Numbered from the stretch's first letter, positions 49,027 to 58,295 are shown. The stretch is 64,000 bases of DNA from CAWDLX01 sp046728155 (GCA_046728155.1 JBKPDY010000004.1:8398-72397), one strand, 5' to 3'. Notes: generated by a model not told the origin, from the letters alone. A program made the numbers and translations.

Positions 49027-49667
49027 GGAGCTAGCCGCTCCACAACCCACTCCGCCTCGGTCCGGCGGTATCGCAGCCGGTCGTGCAACCTGCCCGACCG
49101 GCCCTGCCAGAACTCGACTGTCTCCGGTTCGACCCGGAAACCTCCCCAGTGCGGAGGTGCCGGAATCTCTCCGTCGCCGAAGCGATCGGCCGCGCGCGTA
49201 TACGCTTCGTCGAGGCTGGCCCGGTCGGGGACGACACGCGACTGCTCGCTCGCCCACGCCCCGAGTTGCGACTCCCGAGGACGGGTGGCGAAGTACGCCT
49301 CAGTCTCGGCCCGCTCGACCCGCGCCACCGGGCCCGCCGCCCGCACCTGGCGGCCGATCGCGTGCCACGGAAACACCAGGCTCGCGTACGGGTTGGCGGC
49401 CAGCTCCCGGCCCTTGGCCGACTCGTAGTTCGTAAAGAACACGAATCCGCGCCCATCGACGACCTTGAGCAGAAGGGTGCGGGCGTTGGGCCGGCCGGTG
49501 GGGTCCGTCGTCGCGACCACCATCGCGTTGGGTTCGGGCACGCCGGCCGCGGTCGCGTCGCTGAACCAGCGGGTGAACTGGCTCAGCCAGTCCGGGGCCA
49601 GATCGGCTTCGGACAGCCCGGCCAGTGCGTTGCTCTGCCGGATCGCCGCAAGGTCAAGAGCGTTCAT
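49023..49667 (-). CDS. pdxH: pyridoxamine 5'-phosphate oxidase
   Basis: 214-residue FMN enzyme that oxidises pyridoxine/pyridoxamine phosphate to PLP. Motifs: DPTGRPNARTLLLKVVDGRG, FVFFTNYESAKGRELAANPY, FPWHAIGRQVRAAGPV, and late SGRLHDRLRYRRTEAEWV plus ERLAP end. ATG 49667 is taken as start; the frame continues upstream to about 49829 through a family-D repeat, so a longer form is possible. Followed by the coupled MFS gene. Confidence 0.94.
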   Translation of the reverse strand: MNALDLAAIRQSNALAGLSEADLAPDWLSQFTRWFSDATAAGVPEPNAMVVATTDPTGRPNARTLLLKVVDGRGFVFFTNYESAKGRELAANPYASLVFPWHAIGRQVRAAGPVARVERAETEAYFATRPRESQLGAWASEQSRVVPDRASLDEAYTRAADRFGDGEIPAPPHWGGFRVEPETVEFWQGRSGRLHDRLRYRRTEAEWVVERLAP

Positions 49668-49679
49668 GCGCCCATCTAA

Positions 49680-49792
49680 CTCTGCTCTCTGCGCTCGCTC
49701 CGCTCGCGCGTGCCCGCGGCCCCATGGTCGCCGTCTTCCCTCGTCGCTCGCTCCGTTGTCGCTCGACTCCTCGGTCCAGACGACGCCGGGCC
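49680..49792 (-). repeat. family-D GAGCGAGC repeat in frame with pdxH
   Basis: Minus-strand ACCGAGGAGTCGAGCGACAA, then CGGAGCGAGCGACGAGGGAA, then an ATGGGGCCGCGGGCACGCGC segment and GAGCGGAGCGAGCG. It is open in the pdxH frame (TEESSDNGASDEGRRRPWGR, then GHARAERAQRAELDG). It is a different family from A and B but of the same style. Confidence 0.7.
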
Positions 49793-49932
49793 GCGGGCGT
49801 CGCGGTGGTGGCCGGCTCGCCACGGTCATTGCCGGACAGGCAAGATAGTTCGGATGACCATCCGCGACCGGTGACGATCCGCCGTCGTGGAGATCGCGGG
49901 GCAGACGTAGACAGAATCGTCAGGAGTGCGAG

Positions 49933-51039
49933 ATGTCCGATTTCAAGCCGGGCCTGGAGGGCGTCATCGCCTTCGAGTCCGAAATCGCCGAACCCGACCG
50001 GGAGGGCGGATCGCTCAGGTACCGCGGCGTCGACATCGAAGATCTCATAGGCCGGGTTTCCTTCGGCAACGTCTGGGCACTCCTCGTCGACGGGCGTTTC
50101 GGACCTGGTCTCCCACCGGCGGAACCATTCCCGGTGCCGGTCCATTCGGGCGACATCCGGGTGGACGTGCAGTCCGCGGTCGCGATGCTCGCCCCGTACT
50201 GGGGCCTCGGCCAGCTCCTCGACATCTCTGACGACCAGGCCCGCGAGGATCTTGCCCGGGTATCGGTCACGGCGCTCTCCTTCGTCGCGCAGGCGGCGCG
50301 CGGGCTGGGACTTCCGGCAGTACCGCAGAAGGAGATCGACAAGGCCAGCACGATCGTGGAGCGCTTCATGAAGCGTTGGCGGGGCGATCCCGACCCGCGC
50401 CACATCAAAGCCGTCGACGCCTACTTCATCTCCGCCGCCGAGCACGGCATGAACGCCTCGACCTTCACCGCCCGCGTGGTCGCCTCGACCGGAGCCGACG
50501 TCGCCGCCTGTATTTCGTCCGGCATCGGGGCACTGTCGGGACCACTGCACGGCGGCGCCCCGCAACGGGTACTGGGCATGATCCAGGCCGTCGAGCGCAG
50601 CGGTGACCCGACCGGGTATGTAAAGGACGCCCTCGACCGGGGCGAGCGCCTGATGGGCTTCGGCCACCGGGTCTACCGCGCCGAGGACCCTCGTGCCCGG
50701 GTGCTGCGGCGTACGGCGAGAGAGCTTGGCGCCCCTCGTTTCGAGGTGGCCGAGGCGCTGGAGAAGGCCGCACTGGAGGAGCTGCACGCTCGTCGGCCCG
50801 ACCGGGTTCTGGCCACCAACGTCGAGTTCTGGTCGGCCATCGTGCTCGACTTCGCCGAGGTTCCCGCGCACATGTTCACATCGATGTTCACGTGCGCGCG
50901 GGTGGCGGGCTGGAGCGCCCACATTCTGGAGCAGAAGAAACTCGAGCGGTTGGTCCGTCCATCGGCGATCTACGTTGGTCCCGGTCCCCGCAAGCCGGAC
51001 CAGGTCGACGGCTGGTCGGACATTCCGCACGGGGCCTGA
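49933..51039 (+). CDS. citA: citrate synthase 2
   Basis: 368-residue type-II-like citrate synthase, condensing oxaloacetate and acetyl-CoA. Motifs: GLEGVIAFESEIAEPDREGG, LRYRGVDIEDLIGRVSF, SAAEHGMNASTFTARVVAST with the first catalytic His, GALSGPLHGGAPQRVLGMI with the second, FGHRVYRAEDPRARVLRRTA, and MFTCARVAGWSAHILEQKK. In mycobacteria citA lies a few genes from serC and the SepH gene, as here. ATG 49933 after CAGGAGTGCGAG. Confidence 0.95.
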   Translation: MSDFKPGLEGVIAFESEIAEPDREGGSLRYRGVDIEDLIGRVSFGNVWALLVDGRFGPGLPPAEPFPVPVHSGDIRVDVQSAVAMLAPYWGLGQLLDISDDQAREDLARVSVTALSFVAQAARGLGLPAVPQKEIDKASTIVERFMKRWRGDPDPRHIKAVDAYFISAAEHGMNASTFTARVVASTGADVAACISSGIGALSGPLHGGAPQRVLGMIQAVERSGDPTGYVKDALDRGERLMGFGHRVYRAEDPRARVLRRTARELGAPRFEVAEALEKAALEELHARRPDRVLATNVEFWSAIVLDFAEVPAHMFTSMFTCARVAGWSAHILEQKKLERLVRPSAIYVGPGPRKPDQVDGWSDIPHGA

Positions 51040-51075
51040 CCGACCGCCATCAATACCGTGAAGGACGAGGACATC

Positions 51076-52206
51076 GTGGCCAACGCTGACACCATTCAGA
51101 TCCCGGAGGACATGAAGCCTGTTGACGGCCGATTCGGCAGCGGTCCGAGCAAGGTGAGACCGGAGGCGGTCCAGGCGCTCGCGGGGCTGGCGACCACGTA
51201 CCTCGGCACGTCGCACCGGCAGAAGACCGCACGGGACCAGGTGGCCCGCCTCCGCCGTGGCATCGCGGAGCTGTTGCGCGCGCCGGACGGGTACGAGGTG
51301 ATCATCTCCAACGGCGGCACCACGTCATTCTGGGACTCGGCAACGTTCGGCCTGATCCGTGACCGGGCCCAGTTCGCCTCGTTCGGCGAGTTCGGCGCCA
51401 AGTTCGCCAAGGCGGCCGCTGAAGCTCCCTTCCTCGCCGCTCCGTCGGTTCTCAACGCCCTGGCCGGTCAGGCCGCAAGGCACACGGCCGAGCCGGGCGT
51501 CGACGCGTACGCGAGCCCGCACAACGAGACCTCGACCGGGGTGATGGTACCGGTCCAGCGGGTCGAGGGAGCCGACGGCGGCTCGCTGGTCCTGACCGAC
51601 GCGACATCGGCCGCTGGCGCCGTCGACGTCGACCTGAACCAGACCGACGTGTACTACTTCGCGCCGCAGAAGGCGTTCGGCTCCGACGGCGGGCTGTGGC
51701 TCGCGGTGATGTCACCGGCCGCACTGGCCCGCATCGACGAGATCCATGCCAGCAAGCGCTGGGTGCCGGCCTTCCTCGACCTGGCCATCGCCGTCGAGCA
51801 GAGCCGGCTGGAGCAGACGTACAACACGCCGGCGCTCGCCACGATCTTCCTGGCGGCCGAACAGACGGACTGGATGCTGGCGAACGGTGGCCTCGCCTGG
51901 GCGGCCAAGCGCAGCGCTGAGAGCGCCGCGATCCTGTACGGGTGGGCGGAGCGCTCGCCGGTGGCGTTCCCGTTCGTCACCGATCCGGCGCTGCGCTCGC
52001 TGGCGGTGGCCACGATCGACTTCGAGCCATCGGTCGATGCCGCGGCTCTGGCGCGGATCCTGCGGGCGAACGGCATCCTCGATACCGATCCGTACCGCAA
52101 GCTCGGCCGCAATCAACTGCGTGTCGCCCTCTTCCCCACGATCGACCCGTCGGATGTTGAGTCGCTCACCGGGTGCATCGACTACGTCCTCGAGCGGATG
52201 CTCTGA
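51076..52206 (+). CDS. serC: phosphoserine aminotransferase
   Basis: 376-residue PLP enzyme in serine synthesis (3-phosphohydroxypyruvate to phosphoserine). DGRFGSGPSKVRPEAVQAL, LGTSHRQKTARDQVARLRRG, ISNGGTTSFWDSATFGLI, LTDATSAAGAVDVDLNQTDV, and the PLP-Lys region YYFAPQKAFGSDGGLWLAVM. It is of the mycobacterial/actinobacterial SerC type. GTG 51076 with GAGGA upstream; a GTG at 51058 also in frame. Confidence 0.95.
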   Translation: MANADTIQIPEDMKPVDGRFGSGPSKVRPEAVQALAGLATTYLGTSHRQKTARDQVARLRRGIAELLRAPDGYEVIISNGGTTSFWDSATFGLIRDRAQFASFGEFGAKFAKAAAEAPFLAAPSVLNALAGQAARHTAEPGVDAYASPHNETSTGVMVPVQRVEGADGGSLVLTDATSAAGAVDVDLNQTDVYYFAPQKAFGSDGGLWLAVMSPAALARIDEIHASKRWVPAFLDLAIAVEQSRLEQTYNTPALATIFLAAEQTDWMLANGGLAWAAKRSAESAAILYGWAERSPVAFPFVTDPALRSLAVATIDFEPSVDAAALARILRANGILDTDPYRKLGRNQLRVALFPTIDPSDVESLTGCIDYVLERML

Positions 52207-52210
52207 CCGG

Positions 52211-52708
52211 TCAGGCCACGACCGGACTGCGCCGCTCGAGGAGCAGCACGTCGCGCCAGCGTCCCCGGTGCCGGCCCATGCGCTCACGCGTGCCGACGAC
52301 CCGGAAGCCGAGCTTCTGGTGCAGCGCAACGCCCGCGACGTTCTCCGGGAACACGTGCGCTTGAAGCGTCCAGAGGCCCTGCCCCTCCGTCGCCGAGATC
52401 AGCCGGGTCAGCAGCAGGGTGCCGACGCCACGGCCCTGGGAGTCGGCGCGCACAAACGTGTGACACTCGACGATGCCGGCGTACTCGCGCCGGTCGGAGA
52501 ACTTGGACAGCGCCGACCAGCCCAGCAACTTGTTCGCGTCGTCGACCGCGACAAGCCGGTGGGCCGGCAGGTGGGCGCGCCCCCACTCGCTCCACGTCGG
52601 CACGTTCGTCTCGAAGGTCGCGTCCGGGCCCTTGATCGCCTCCGCATAGATCGCGAGGACCTTCATGCTGTCCTTCGATTCCAGCGCCCGCACAGTGACC
52701 GCCACCAT
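52211..52708 (-). CDS. GNAT N-acetyltransferase (phosphinothricin acetyltransferase-like)
   Basis: 165 residues: VRALESKDSMKVLAIYAEAI, KGPDATFETNVPTWSEW, and the acetyl-CoA site FVRADSQGRGVGTLLLTRLI, with late HVFPENVAGVALHQKLGFRV and WRDVLLLERRSP. Fits the PAT/bar group of N-acetyltransferases; the substrate is unknown. Convergent with serC, divergent from sepH. Confidence 0.9.
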   Translation of the reverse strand: MVAVTVRALESKDSMKVLAIYAEAIKGPDATFETNVPTWSEWGRAHLPAHRLVAVDDANKLLGWSALSKFSDRREYAGIVECHTFVRADSQGRGVGTLLLTRLISATEGQGLWTLQAHVFPENVAGVALHQKLGFRVVGTRERMGRHRGRWRDVLLLERRSPVVA

Positions 52709-52879
52709 CGCCTCCTCCGCCGGTTGACACCCTAGCCAGGGTTACGCGCTGGACGGGGCCTGGGTGAATCGTCCGTGTTCGGCGTGCCGATCTCCCATTG
52801 CCGTCCACATGCGCGTACCGTGTCGCAGAGCGCCGCCTCGCCGGCGCGTGACTGGTCGTTGACGAAAGGCATCCTCAGC

Positions 52880-53896
52880 ATGCGGCCCGTACGCTTCGTC
52901 GCCCTCTCCGAGGATGGCCAGGCGCTGGTGCTCGCCGATGAGGTCGGCCGGCTGCTCACGCTCCCGATCGACGACAGGGTGTCCACGCTGCTTCGGCCGG
53001 ACCGCCCGGCGGCGCCGGCGCAGTTCGGGCCGGACAACGGCACGTCGCTCGCCCCTCGTGATATCCAGGCGCGCATCCGCTCGGGCGAGTCGGCCGATGA
53101 CGTGGCCCGCATCGCCGGGGTTCCGGTGGACCGGGTGCTGCGCTACGCCGGTCCGGTACTGCAGGAGCGGGCCATGCTCGCCCAGCACGCCCGACGGACC
53201 CGGCTGCGCACATCCGACAAGGGCGCCACGCTGGCCGAAGTGGTCGACGCACGGCTCAGCCAGCATGGCGTCGACATGGAGAAGATCTCCTGGGACGCCT
53301 ATCGCCGCGATGACGGGACCTGGCGGATCATCGCCACCTGGCCGTCGGGAAAGGCCAACGCGACCGCGGTCTGGGAGCTGGACAAGGCCCGCCAGTCCGT
53401 CGCGCCGCAGGACGACATGGCCCACTACCTCTGCGGAGCACCGACCGGAGCCGAAACGCAGCGGGGCCACGAGGTAGGCACGCCTCGGCCGGAGCCGACC
53501 CGCAGCGGGCACGAACTGATGATCACCGGGCGCGAGCCGGCTCGCCCGATGCGCGATCCCATCCGAGCCGGCCGGGACGCCCTGCTCGCCTCCCTCGAAC
53601 GTCCACTGGGGACCCCGAGCGGCGGGACCCGCGGTCTGGACCCGATCCTGCCCGCCACCTCGGTCGCATCCGCGGCGGCAAGTGGCGAGGTGCCCCGTCG
53701 CCGATCGGCCGGTCGTTCGGCCATGCTCGAGGACGAGCGGGAGAACGCGATCGACGTGCCGGCCGTACCTTCGCTCGCGGTGCTGCGTCCCAGGCGTACC
53801 GCACCGGACGGCTCCGTCAGCGACCGCCCGGTCAAGCGTGGTCCCAGCTGGGATGACGTCCTCTTCGGTGCGGCGCCGACGGCCAAGGACGCCTGA
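52880..53896 (+). CDS. sepH: septation protein SepH (DUF3071)
   Basis: 338 residues. Conserved N-terminal domain (MRPVRFVALSEDGQALVLAD, LAPRDIQARIRSGESADDVA, IAGVPVDRVLRYAGPVLQER) with a helix-turn-helix-like part, LGKGATLAEVVDARL-like segment, and WDAYRRDDGTWRIIATWPSG, followed by a long disordered basic C-terminus (RRRSAGRSAML, VKRGPSWDDVLFG). SepH binds FtsZ and stimulates its assembly in Streptomyces. ATG 52880 follows AAAGG. Near serC and citA as in mycobacteria. Confidence 0.93.
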   Translation: MRPVRFVALSEDGQALVLADEVGRLLTLPIDDRVSTLLRPDRPAAPAQFGPDNGTSLAPRDIQARIRSGESADDVARIAGVPVDRVLRYAGPVLQERAMLAQHARRTRLRTSDKGATLAEVVDARLSQHGVDMEKISWDAYRRDDGTWRIIATWPSGKANATAVWELDKARQSVAPQDDMAHYLCGAPTGAETQRGHEVGTPRPEPTRSGHELMITGREPARPMRDPIRAGRDALLASLERPLGTPSGGTRGLDPILPATSVASAAASGEVPRRRSAGRSAMLEDERENAIDVPAVPSLAVLRPRRTAPDGSVSDRPVKRGPSWDDVLFGAAPTAKDA

Positions 53897-53920
53897 GCGA
53901 CGCCAGGCTAGGTTTGGGGC

Positions 53921-54907
53921 ATGGAGTACACGAATCTCGGCCGTACCGGCCTGTCCGTCAGCCGCCTATGCCTCGGAACGATGAACTTCGGTCCACAAAC
54001 GACAGAGCCGGACAGCTTCGCGATCATGGACCGCGCTCGGGAACACGGAATCAACCTCTTCGACACCGCCAACGTCTACGGCTGGAAGATGGGCGAGGGT
54101 GTCACCGAGCAGATCGTCGGTCGCTGGTTCGCCCAGGGCGGCGATCGCCGTGACCAGGTCGTCCTCGCCACGAAGGTGTACGGCAAGATGGGAGACGGCC
54201 CGAATGACCAGGGCCTCTCGGCCCGGCACATCATCGCGGCGTGCAACGGGTCACTGCGCCGGCTGCAAACCGACTACATCGACCTCTATCAGATGCATCA
54301 CGTCTCCCGGCAGACCCCGTGGGCGGAGATCTGGCAGGCGATGGAGACCCTCGTCGCGCAGGGCAAGGTTCTCTACGTAGGTTCGTCGAACTTCGCCGGC
54401 TGGCATCTCGCCGCAGCCCAGGAATCGGCGGCCCGCCGCCAGTTCCTCGGCCTCGTCTCCGAGCAATGCATCTACAACCTGCTCACCCGGTACGTCGAAC
54501 TCGAGGTGATCCCGGCAGCTCAGGAGTACGGCATTGGAATCATCCCGTGGTCTCCCTTGCATGGCGGCCTGCTGTCGGGGGCATTGAAGAAGCTCGCGGA
54601 GGGAAGCGCGCACCGTACCGGCACAGGGCGTGCGTCGGAGTCGTTGGATGCCAACCGGGCGGCCATCGAGGGGTATGAGAAGCTCTGTGCCGACCTCGGC
54701 GAGGAACCGTCGAATGTGGCGTTGGCGTGGCTGCTGTCGCGCCAAGGCGTGACCGCACCGATCGTCGGGCCGCGAACGATCGAGCAGCTTGACAGGGCCC
54801 AGCGTGCCGTCGAACTGACGCTGAGTGGGGAGACGCTCGCCTCGCTCGACCGCCTGTTCCCCCCGGTGGGCGCCGGCGGTCCCGGCCCCGAAGCGTGGGC
54901 CTGGTAA
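53921..54907 (+). CDS. aldo/keto reductase
   Basis: 328-residue TIM-barrel NADPH-dependent reductase. MEYTNLGRTGLSVSRLCLGT, GINLFDTANVYGWKMGEGVT with the Asp/Tyr catalytic residues, VVLATKVYGKMG with the Lys, YIDLYQMHHVSRQTPW with the His, GSSNFAGWHLA, and PIVGPRTIEQLDRAQRAVEL cofactor end. It belongs to the YajO/tas-like group; the substrate is unknown. ATG 53921. Confidence 0.93.
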   Translation: MEYTNLGRTGLSVSRLCLGTMNFGPQTTEPDSFAIMDRAREHGINLFDTANVYGWKMGEGVTEQIVGRWFAQGGDRRDQVVLATKVYGKMGDGPNDQGLSARHIIAACNGSLRRLQTDYIDLYQMHHVSRQTPWAEIWQAMETLVAQGKVLYVGSSNFAGWHLAAAQESAARRQFLGLVSEQCIYNLLTRYVELEVIPAAQEYGIGIIPWSPLHGGLLSGALKKLAEGSAHRTGTGRASESLDANRAAIEGYEKLCADLGEEPSNVALAWLLSRQGVTAPIVGPRTIEQLDRAQRAVELTLSGETLASLDRLFPPVGAGGPGPEAWAW

Positions 54908-54945
54908 CACACGACGCCCCCCGGGCGGTGCGCGACCGTCCCGGG

Positions 54946-55566
54946 TCACGGCGGCGTCGCGCGCCGGCTCGGTCGGGTGGGCAGGGCGGTCGCGTGGAGT
55001 GTGGTGTACACCGGGTGCGGCCCAAGCTTGCTGGCAACCAGATGCATATCCTCGACAGTCCACTCAGGACCAACGTAACGCTCGAGTCTCTCGACATCCC
55101 GCGACAGAAGCGCTGCCTCGACCCGTGTGCCCGGTCGGGCGATTGTCAGGTGCGGCCGGAAACCCTTGGCATCAAACGGTAACCGGTGCCGCCGCAGCTC
55201 CCCCCGGACGGCTGAGGCAAGTCTCCGAAGATCGGCCACATCTCCTCCGATGCCGGCCCAGAGGATCGTGAATCCGCCGCGGCCGAACGTCCCGCCACCG
55301 GCGAACCTGATGGTGGGTGGCGCTCCGCCGTACGCGAGTGCGGCGGCATCGAGGGCCTCGCCCGCCTGGTCGATTCGTCCGACCTTGACATCGCCGAGGA
55401 AGGCCAGCGTGATGTGCCAACGATCACGCCCGGCGAGGCGGGTCGACCGGCCGGGGACGTTCGCGCGGGCGACCTCGAGCCCGTCGACCAGCGCGCCGAG
55501 GTCGGCTGCCGCCGCCGGCGACGGGTCCACGCAGACGAAGAGCCTGCGGGCCTCGGCTTCGTTCAC
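54946..55566 (-). CDS. thpR: RNA 2',3'-cyclic phosphodiesterase (ThpR/LigT)
   Basis: 206-residue 2H phosphoesterase. The two catalytic HxT motifs are HITLAFLGDV and HLTIARPG. Also GRDRWHITLA, GGAPPTIRFAGGGTFGRG and EDMHLVASKLGP. Acts on 2',3'-cyclic RNA ends in vitro; biological role unclear. GTG 55566 overlaps the stop of the upstream gene (GTGA). Confidence 0.92.
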   Translation of the reverse strand: MNEAEARRLFVCVDPSPAAAADLGALVDGLEVARANVPGRSTRLAGRDRWHITLAFLGDVKVGRIDQAGEALDAAALAYGGAPPTIRFAGGGTFGRGGFTILWAGIGGDVADLRRLASAVRGELRRHRLPFDAKGFRPHLTIARPGTRVEAALLSRDVERLERYVGPEWTVEDMHLVASKLGPHPVYTTLHATALPTRPSRRATPP

Positions 55567-56318
55567 TGGGTACTGGCCGCCAGAACCTGGCGGAACCGGT
55601 TGATGACATCGGTGTCGCCGGTGACCGTGACGCCGGACTCGCCGCCCCTGTTCCACAGCCATAGCAGCATGTCGTCGACTGGGCCGGTGGCGACCGCATC
55701 CGGAGCCTCCACATCGGACGGCTGAACGCGTACCTCCTTCGAGGTCAGTCGGAGCAACCAGGTACGCCCAGGTGTCGCGACCCGCACTGTCCGGTCGTCG
55801 GCACCGGCGAGCAGCTCGGTGAACTCGTCCGGCCAGGTTGCGGTGGCGTACTCGACAAACGCCACGAGCAGTTCGTCGATGCCGTCCTCGGCCAGGTCGG
55901 CCGGGATGGCCGCGATGGCGACACCGGCACCCAGCTCGGCGTCGACGCGATGGATGACCGTCTCCTGGGCCATGCGCCGGATCCAGAAACCGACGGTCTG
56001 GTCAGGGCCGAACCAGGTGAACGACGGCTCGTCCGGCCGGCGGTTGGCGAACTCGGCTGTCAGCAGCGCGTACCCGCGCTCGATGAGGTCGATGGGGGGC
56101 TCGTCGTTCAGCCCCTCCGGCGGCCAGGGCTCGGGATGGCTGCCCAGACGCATGCACTCCACCTTGTGCAGGTACACCGCGCCGACGTGTCGAACGAGGT
56201 CGGCCATGCTCCAGCCCGGGCAACTCGGGACGGGCGCCGCGAGGTCCGCGCCGACGGCCGCCTCCCGCAGGCGATGGAAATCGGTATCCAGACAGTCACG
56301 CAGTCGATCGGTATCCAT
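55563..56318 (-). CDS. maleylpyruvate isomerase family mycothiol-dependent protein
   Basis: 251 residues, same family as the protein at 18589. MDTDRLRDCLDTDFHRLREA, VPSCPGWSMADLVRHVGAVY, FWIRRMAQETVIHRVDAELG with metal-binding His, and a C-terminal LLRLTSKEVRV and DDMLLWLWNRGG typical of the TIGR03083 group. Substrate unknown. Coupled to thpR by a GTGA overlap. Confidence 0.88.
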   Translation of the reverse strand: MDTDRLRDCLDTDFHRLREAAVGADLAAPVPSCPGWSMADLVRHVGAVYLHKVECMRLGSHPEPWPPEGLNDEPPIDLIERGYALLTAEFANRRPDEPSFTWFGPDQTVGFWIRRMAQETVIHRVDAELGAGVAIAAIPADLAEDGIDELLVAFVEYATATWPDEFTELLAGADDRTVRVATPGRTWLLRLTSKEVRVQPSDVEAPDAVATGPVDDMLLWLWNRGGESGVTVTGDTDVINRFRQVLAASTQ

Positions 56319-56368
56319 GACGGCAAGCCTGGCACACGCCTACGACGAGAGTCTCGCGCAGAGTGGTG

Positions 56369-57682
56369 TCAGACGCCGACCGGCACCTCGGACACGACCG
56401 GCGCGGCCGGGCGCTCGACGACGTAGAACTGTGGGCGCGGGCGCAGCCGGATGCCGATCCTCGTGTTGGCCCGGCGAAGCTGCCAGGCCATGCCGGTCGC
56501 TCCGGCAAGCATCGACACGAGGCCACCGCCCCAGATGCCGACCCGCGGTCCGAACTGCTCACTCAACCACCCGATGATCAGTGAGCCGATCGGCGTCGTA
56601 CCCAGGAAGACGAGGACAAACAGAGACATCACCCGTCCCCGGTGGCCAGCGTCCGATCCGAGCTGAATGCGCTGGTTCGACGCCTGGGCGAAGAAGATCA
56701 TGAAGAATCCCGTCGGCACGAGCAGGGCCGCGGTCGACCAGAACGACGGACCGAAGCCGACGACCGTTTCCAGCAGCCCGAACACGGTTGCCGACCCGAG
56801 CACGACGTACACGCTCGGTCGCGACCGTCGGCCACTGCTCGCGAGTGCCCCGCCGAGCGCACCTATCGCCAGCGCAGTCGTCAGCAGCCCGAACTGGCCG
56901 GGCCCCACCCGGAACACGTTCTTCGCCATCACTGGCAAGGTGAGCTGGAAGTTGAAGCCGAGCAGTCCGATTACGAAGATCATTACGAGCGGAACCATCA
57001 GATCGACGCGGTGCCATACGTAGCGGAGCCCGTCGCGAATGCGAGCGTCCGGACGGTCGGTCCGCTCCTCGCGGTACATCTCGTCCGTACGCATCCGCAA
57101 TGTGGCGACGAGCGGCGCGAGATAGGTCAGCGTGTTCAACAGGAACACCGGGGCCGTCTGCTGGCCGAACAGCCACAGAGCTCCGCCGGCCAGGGCCGGG
57201 CCTACGATGCGGGCCGAGTTGAAGGTCGCCGCCGACAGCGACAGCGCGTTCGGCAGCAGCGGCCGATCGACCAGCTCGGACACGAACGCCTGCCGCACCG
57301 GCGTCTCGAGTGCGTTCGCCGTTCCCATCAGCGCGGCCAGGAGAAAGACCCAGTGCAGCGTGACTGTACCGGTCGCGACCAGCAGGCCCATCGTCAACGC
57401 GAGGACGCTGAACACCGCGTTCGCAATGATCAGCAGCGTTCGCTTGTCGTACCGGTCGGCTAGCTTGCCGCCGTACAAGCTGAGCAGCAGGACCGGGAGG
57501 AACTGAAGTGCGGAGACGACGCCCAACGCGTAGGGGGAGTTGTGAGACAGCGTGAGCACGAGCCAGTCCTGGGCGGTGAACTGCATCCACACACCCACCA
57601 GCTTCGTCAGCTGTCCCGATGCGAAGAGTCGATAGTTGCGAACCTTTAGCGACTGAAATGTCGTTCCCAGCCGTGCGCGCAC
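56369..57682 (-). CDS. MFS transporter under MarR control
   Basis: 437 residues, about twelve hydrophobic segments. FQSLKVRNYRLFASGQLTKL is the usual MFS_3-type start; then YGGKLADRYDKRTLLIIANA (motif A), NALETPVRQAFVSELVDRPL, SLSAATFNSARIVGPALAGG and QLGSDAGHRGRVMSLFVLVF. Likely a drug or metabolite exporter; the upstream MarR regulator (34 bp between) probably controls it. Confidence 0.92.
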   Translation of the reverse strand: MRARLGTTFQSLKVRNYRLFASGQLTKLVGVWMQFTAQDWLVLTLSHNSPYALGVVSALQFLPVLLLSLYGGKLADRYDKRTLLIIANAVFSVLALTMGLLVATGTVTLHWVFLLAALMGTANALETPVRQAFVSELVDRPLLPNALSLSAATFNSARIVGPALAGGALWLFGQQTAPVFLLNTLTYLAPLVATLRMRTDEMYREERTDRPDARIRDGLRYVWHRVDLMVPLVMIFVIGLLGFNFQLTLPVMAKNVFRVGPGQFGLLTTALAIGALGGALASSGRRSRPSVYVVLGSATVFGLLETVVGFGPSFWSTAALLVPTGFFMIFFAQASNQRIQLGSDAGHRGRVMSLFVLVFLGTTPIGSLIIGWLSEQFGPRVGIWGGGLVSMLAGATGMAWQLRRANTRIGIRLRPRPQFYVVERPAAPVVSEVPVGV

Positions 57683-57716
57683 GGGCGCAGCGCCTCCTTC
57701 AGTTGCGTTCGGGTCT

Positions 57717-58166
57717 TCAGTACTTGGCGATCCGGCCGAGGATGTCGGCCGCGCGGAGAACGGTGTCGCGCTCCTCCGCGGTGAGCGCCGCGAGTCTGCG
57801 GGCGAGCCACTCGTCGCGTGCGCGCGAGTACGCCGTGAGCAGTTCCCGTCCGCGGGCGGACGGCGCGAGGATCACCTGTCGTCCATCGGTCGGATGCGGA
57901 GTGCGCTGGATCAGCTCCCGCTCCTCCAGGCGTCCAATGATCCGCGTCATCGTCGGTGGCTGCACACGCTCCAGGTCGGCGAGTTCTCGAGGCGTAAGCG
58001 CCCCGGCGGCGTCGAGGCTCTGCAGCGCGGAGATCTGGGCGATAGTGATGTCGCCCACCGGGCGCGTTTGCCGCAGCCGTCGGTTGAAGCGGGTGATCGA
58101 GTCTCGTAGAAGCGCCGCGAGCTGGACCGGGGCGACCCGGCGTAGCACCGGCGGGCTGTCGGTCAT
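57717..58166 (-). CDS. MarR family transcriptional regulator
   Basis: 149-residue MarR. ITIAQISALQSLDAAGALTP, RELADLERVQPPTMTRIIGR and LEERELIQRTPHPTDGRQVI form the winged helix (about 45-110), with helices at both ends for dimerisation. ATG 58166 is preferred; an upstream ATG 58178 lies inside the operator. Two adjacent TTAGC...GCTAA palindromes directly upstream suggest autorepression and shared control of the MFS gene downstream. Confidence 0.93.
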   Translation of the reverse strand: MTDSPPVLRRVAPVQLAALLRDSITRFNRRLRQTRPVGDITIAQISALQSLDAAGALTPRELADLERVQPPTMTRIIGRLEERELIQRTPHPTDGRQVILAPSARGRELLTAYSRARDEWLARRLAALTAEERDTVLRAADILGRIAKY

Positions 58167-58171
58167 GCTAC

Positions 58172-58197
58172 TTAGCATAGCTAATGAGCATGGCTAA
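58172..58197. promoter_or_regulatory. two adjacent 13-bp MarR operator candidates
   Basis: TTAGC-ATA-GCTAA (58172-58184) is a perfect palindrome. TGAGC-ATG-GCTAA (58185-58197) is the same with one mismatch per arm. They abut with a 13-bp period and cover the MarR start region, the typical position for autorepression. They also lie about 100 bp upstream of the divergent DUF2530 gene. Confidence 0.7.
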
Positions 58198-58295
58198 CGA
58201 GTAAGGAGCGAGACGTGAGTTGCGCCATACGAGTGGACACGGGCTCCCGCCGGGTAGGGGCATCTGCGCCGCAGCGCGGACCGTACGCTGTCGGC

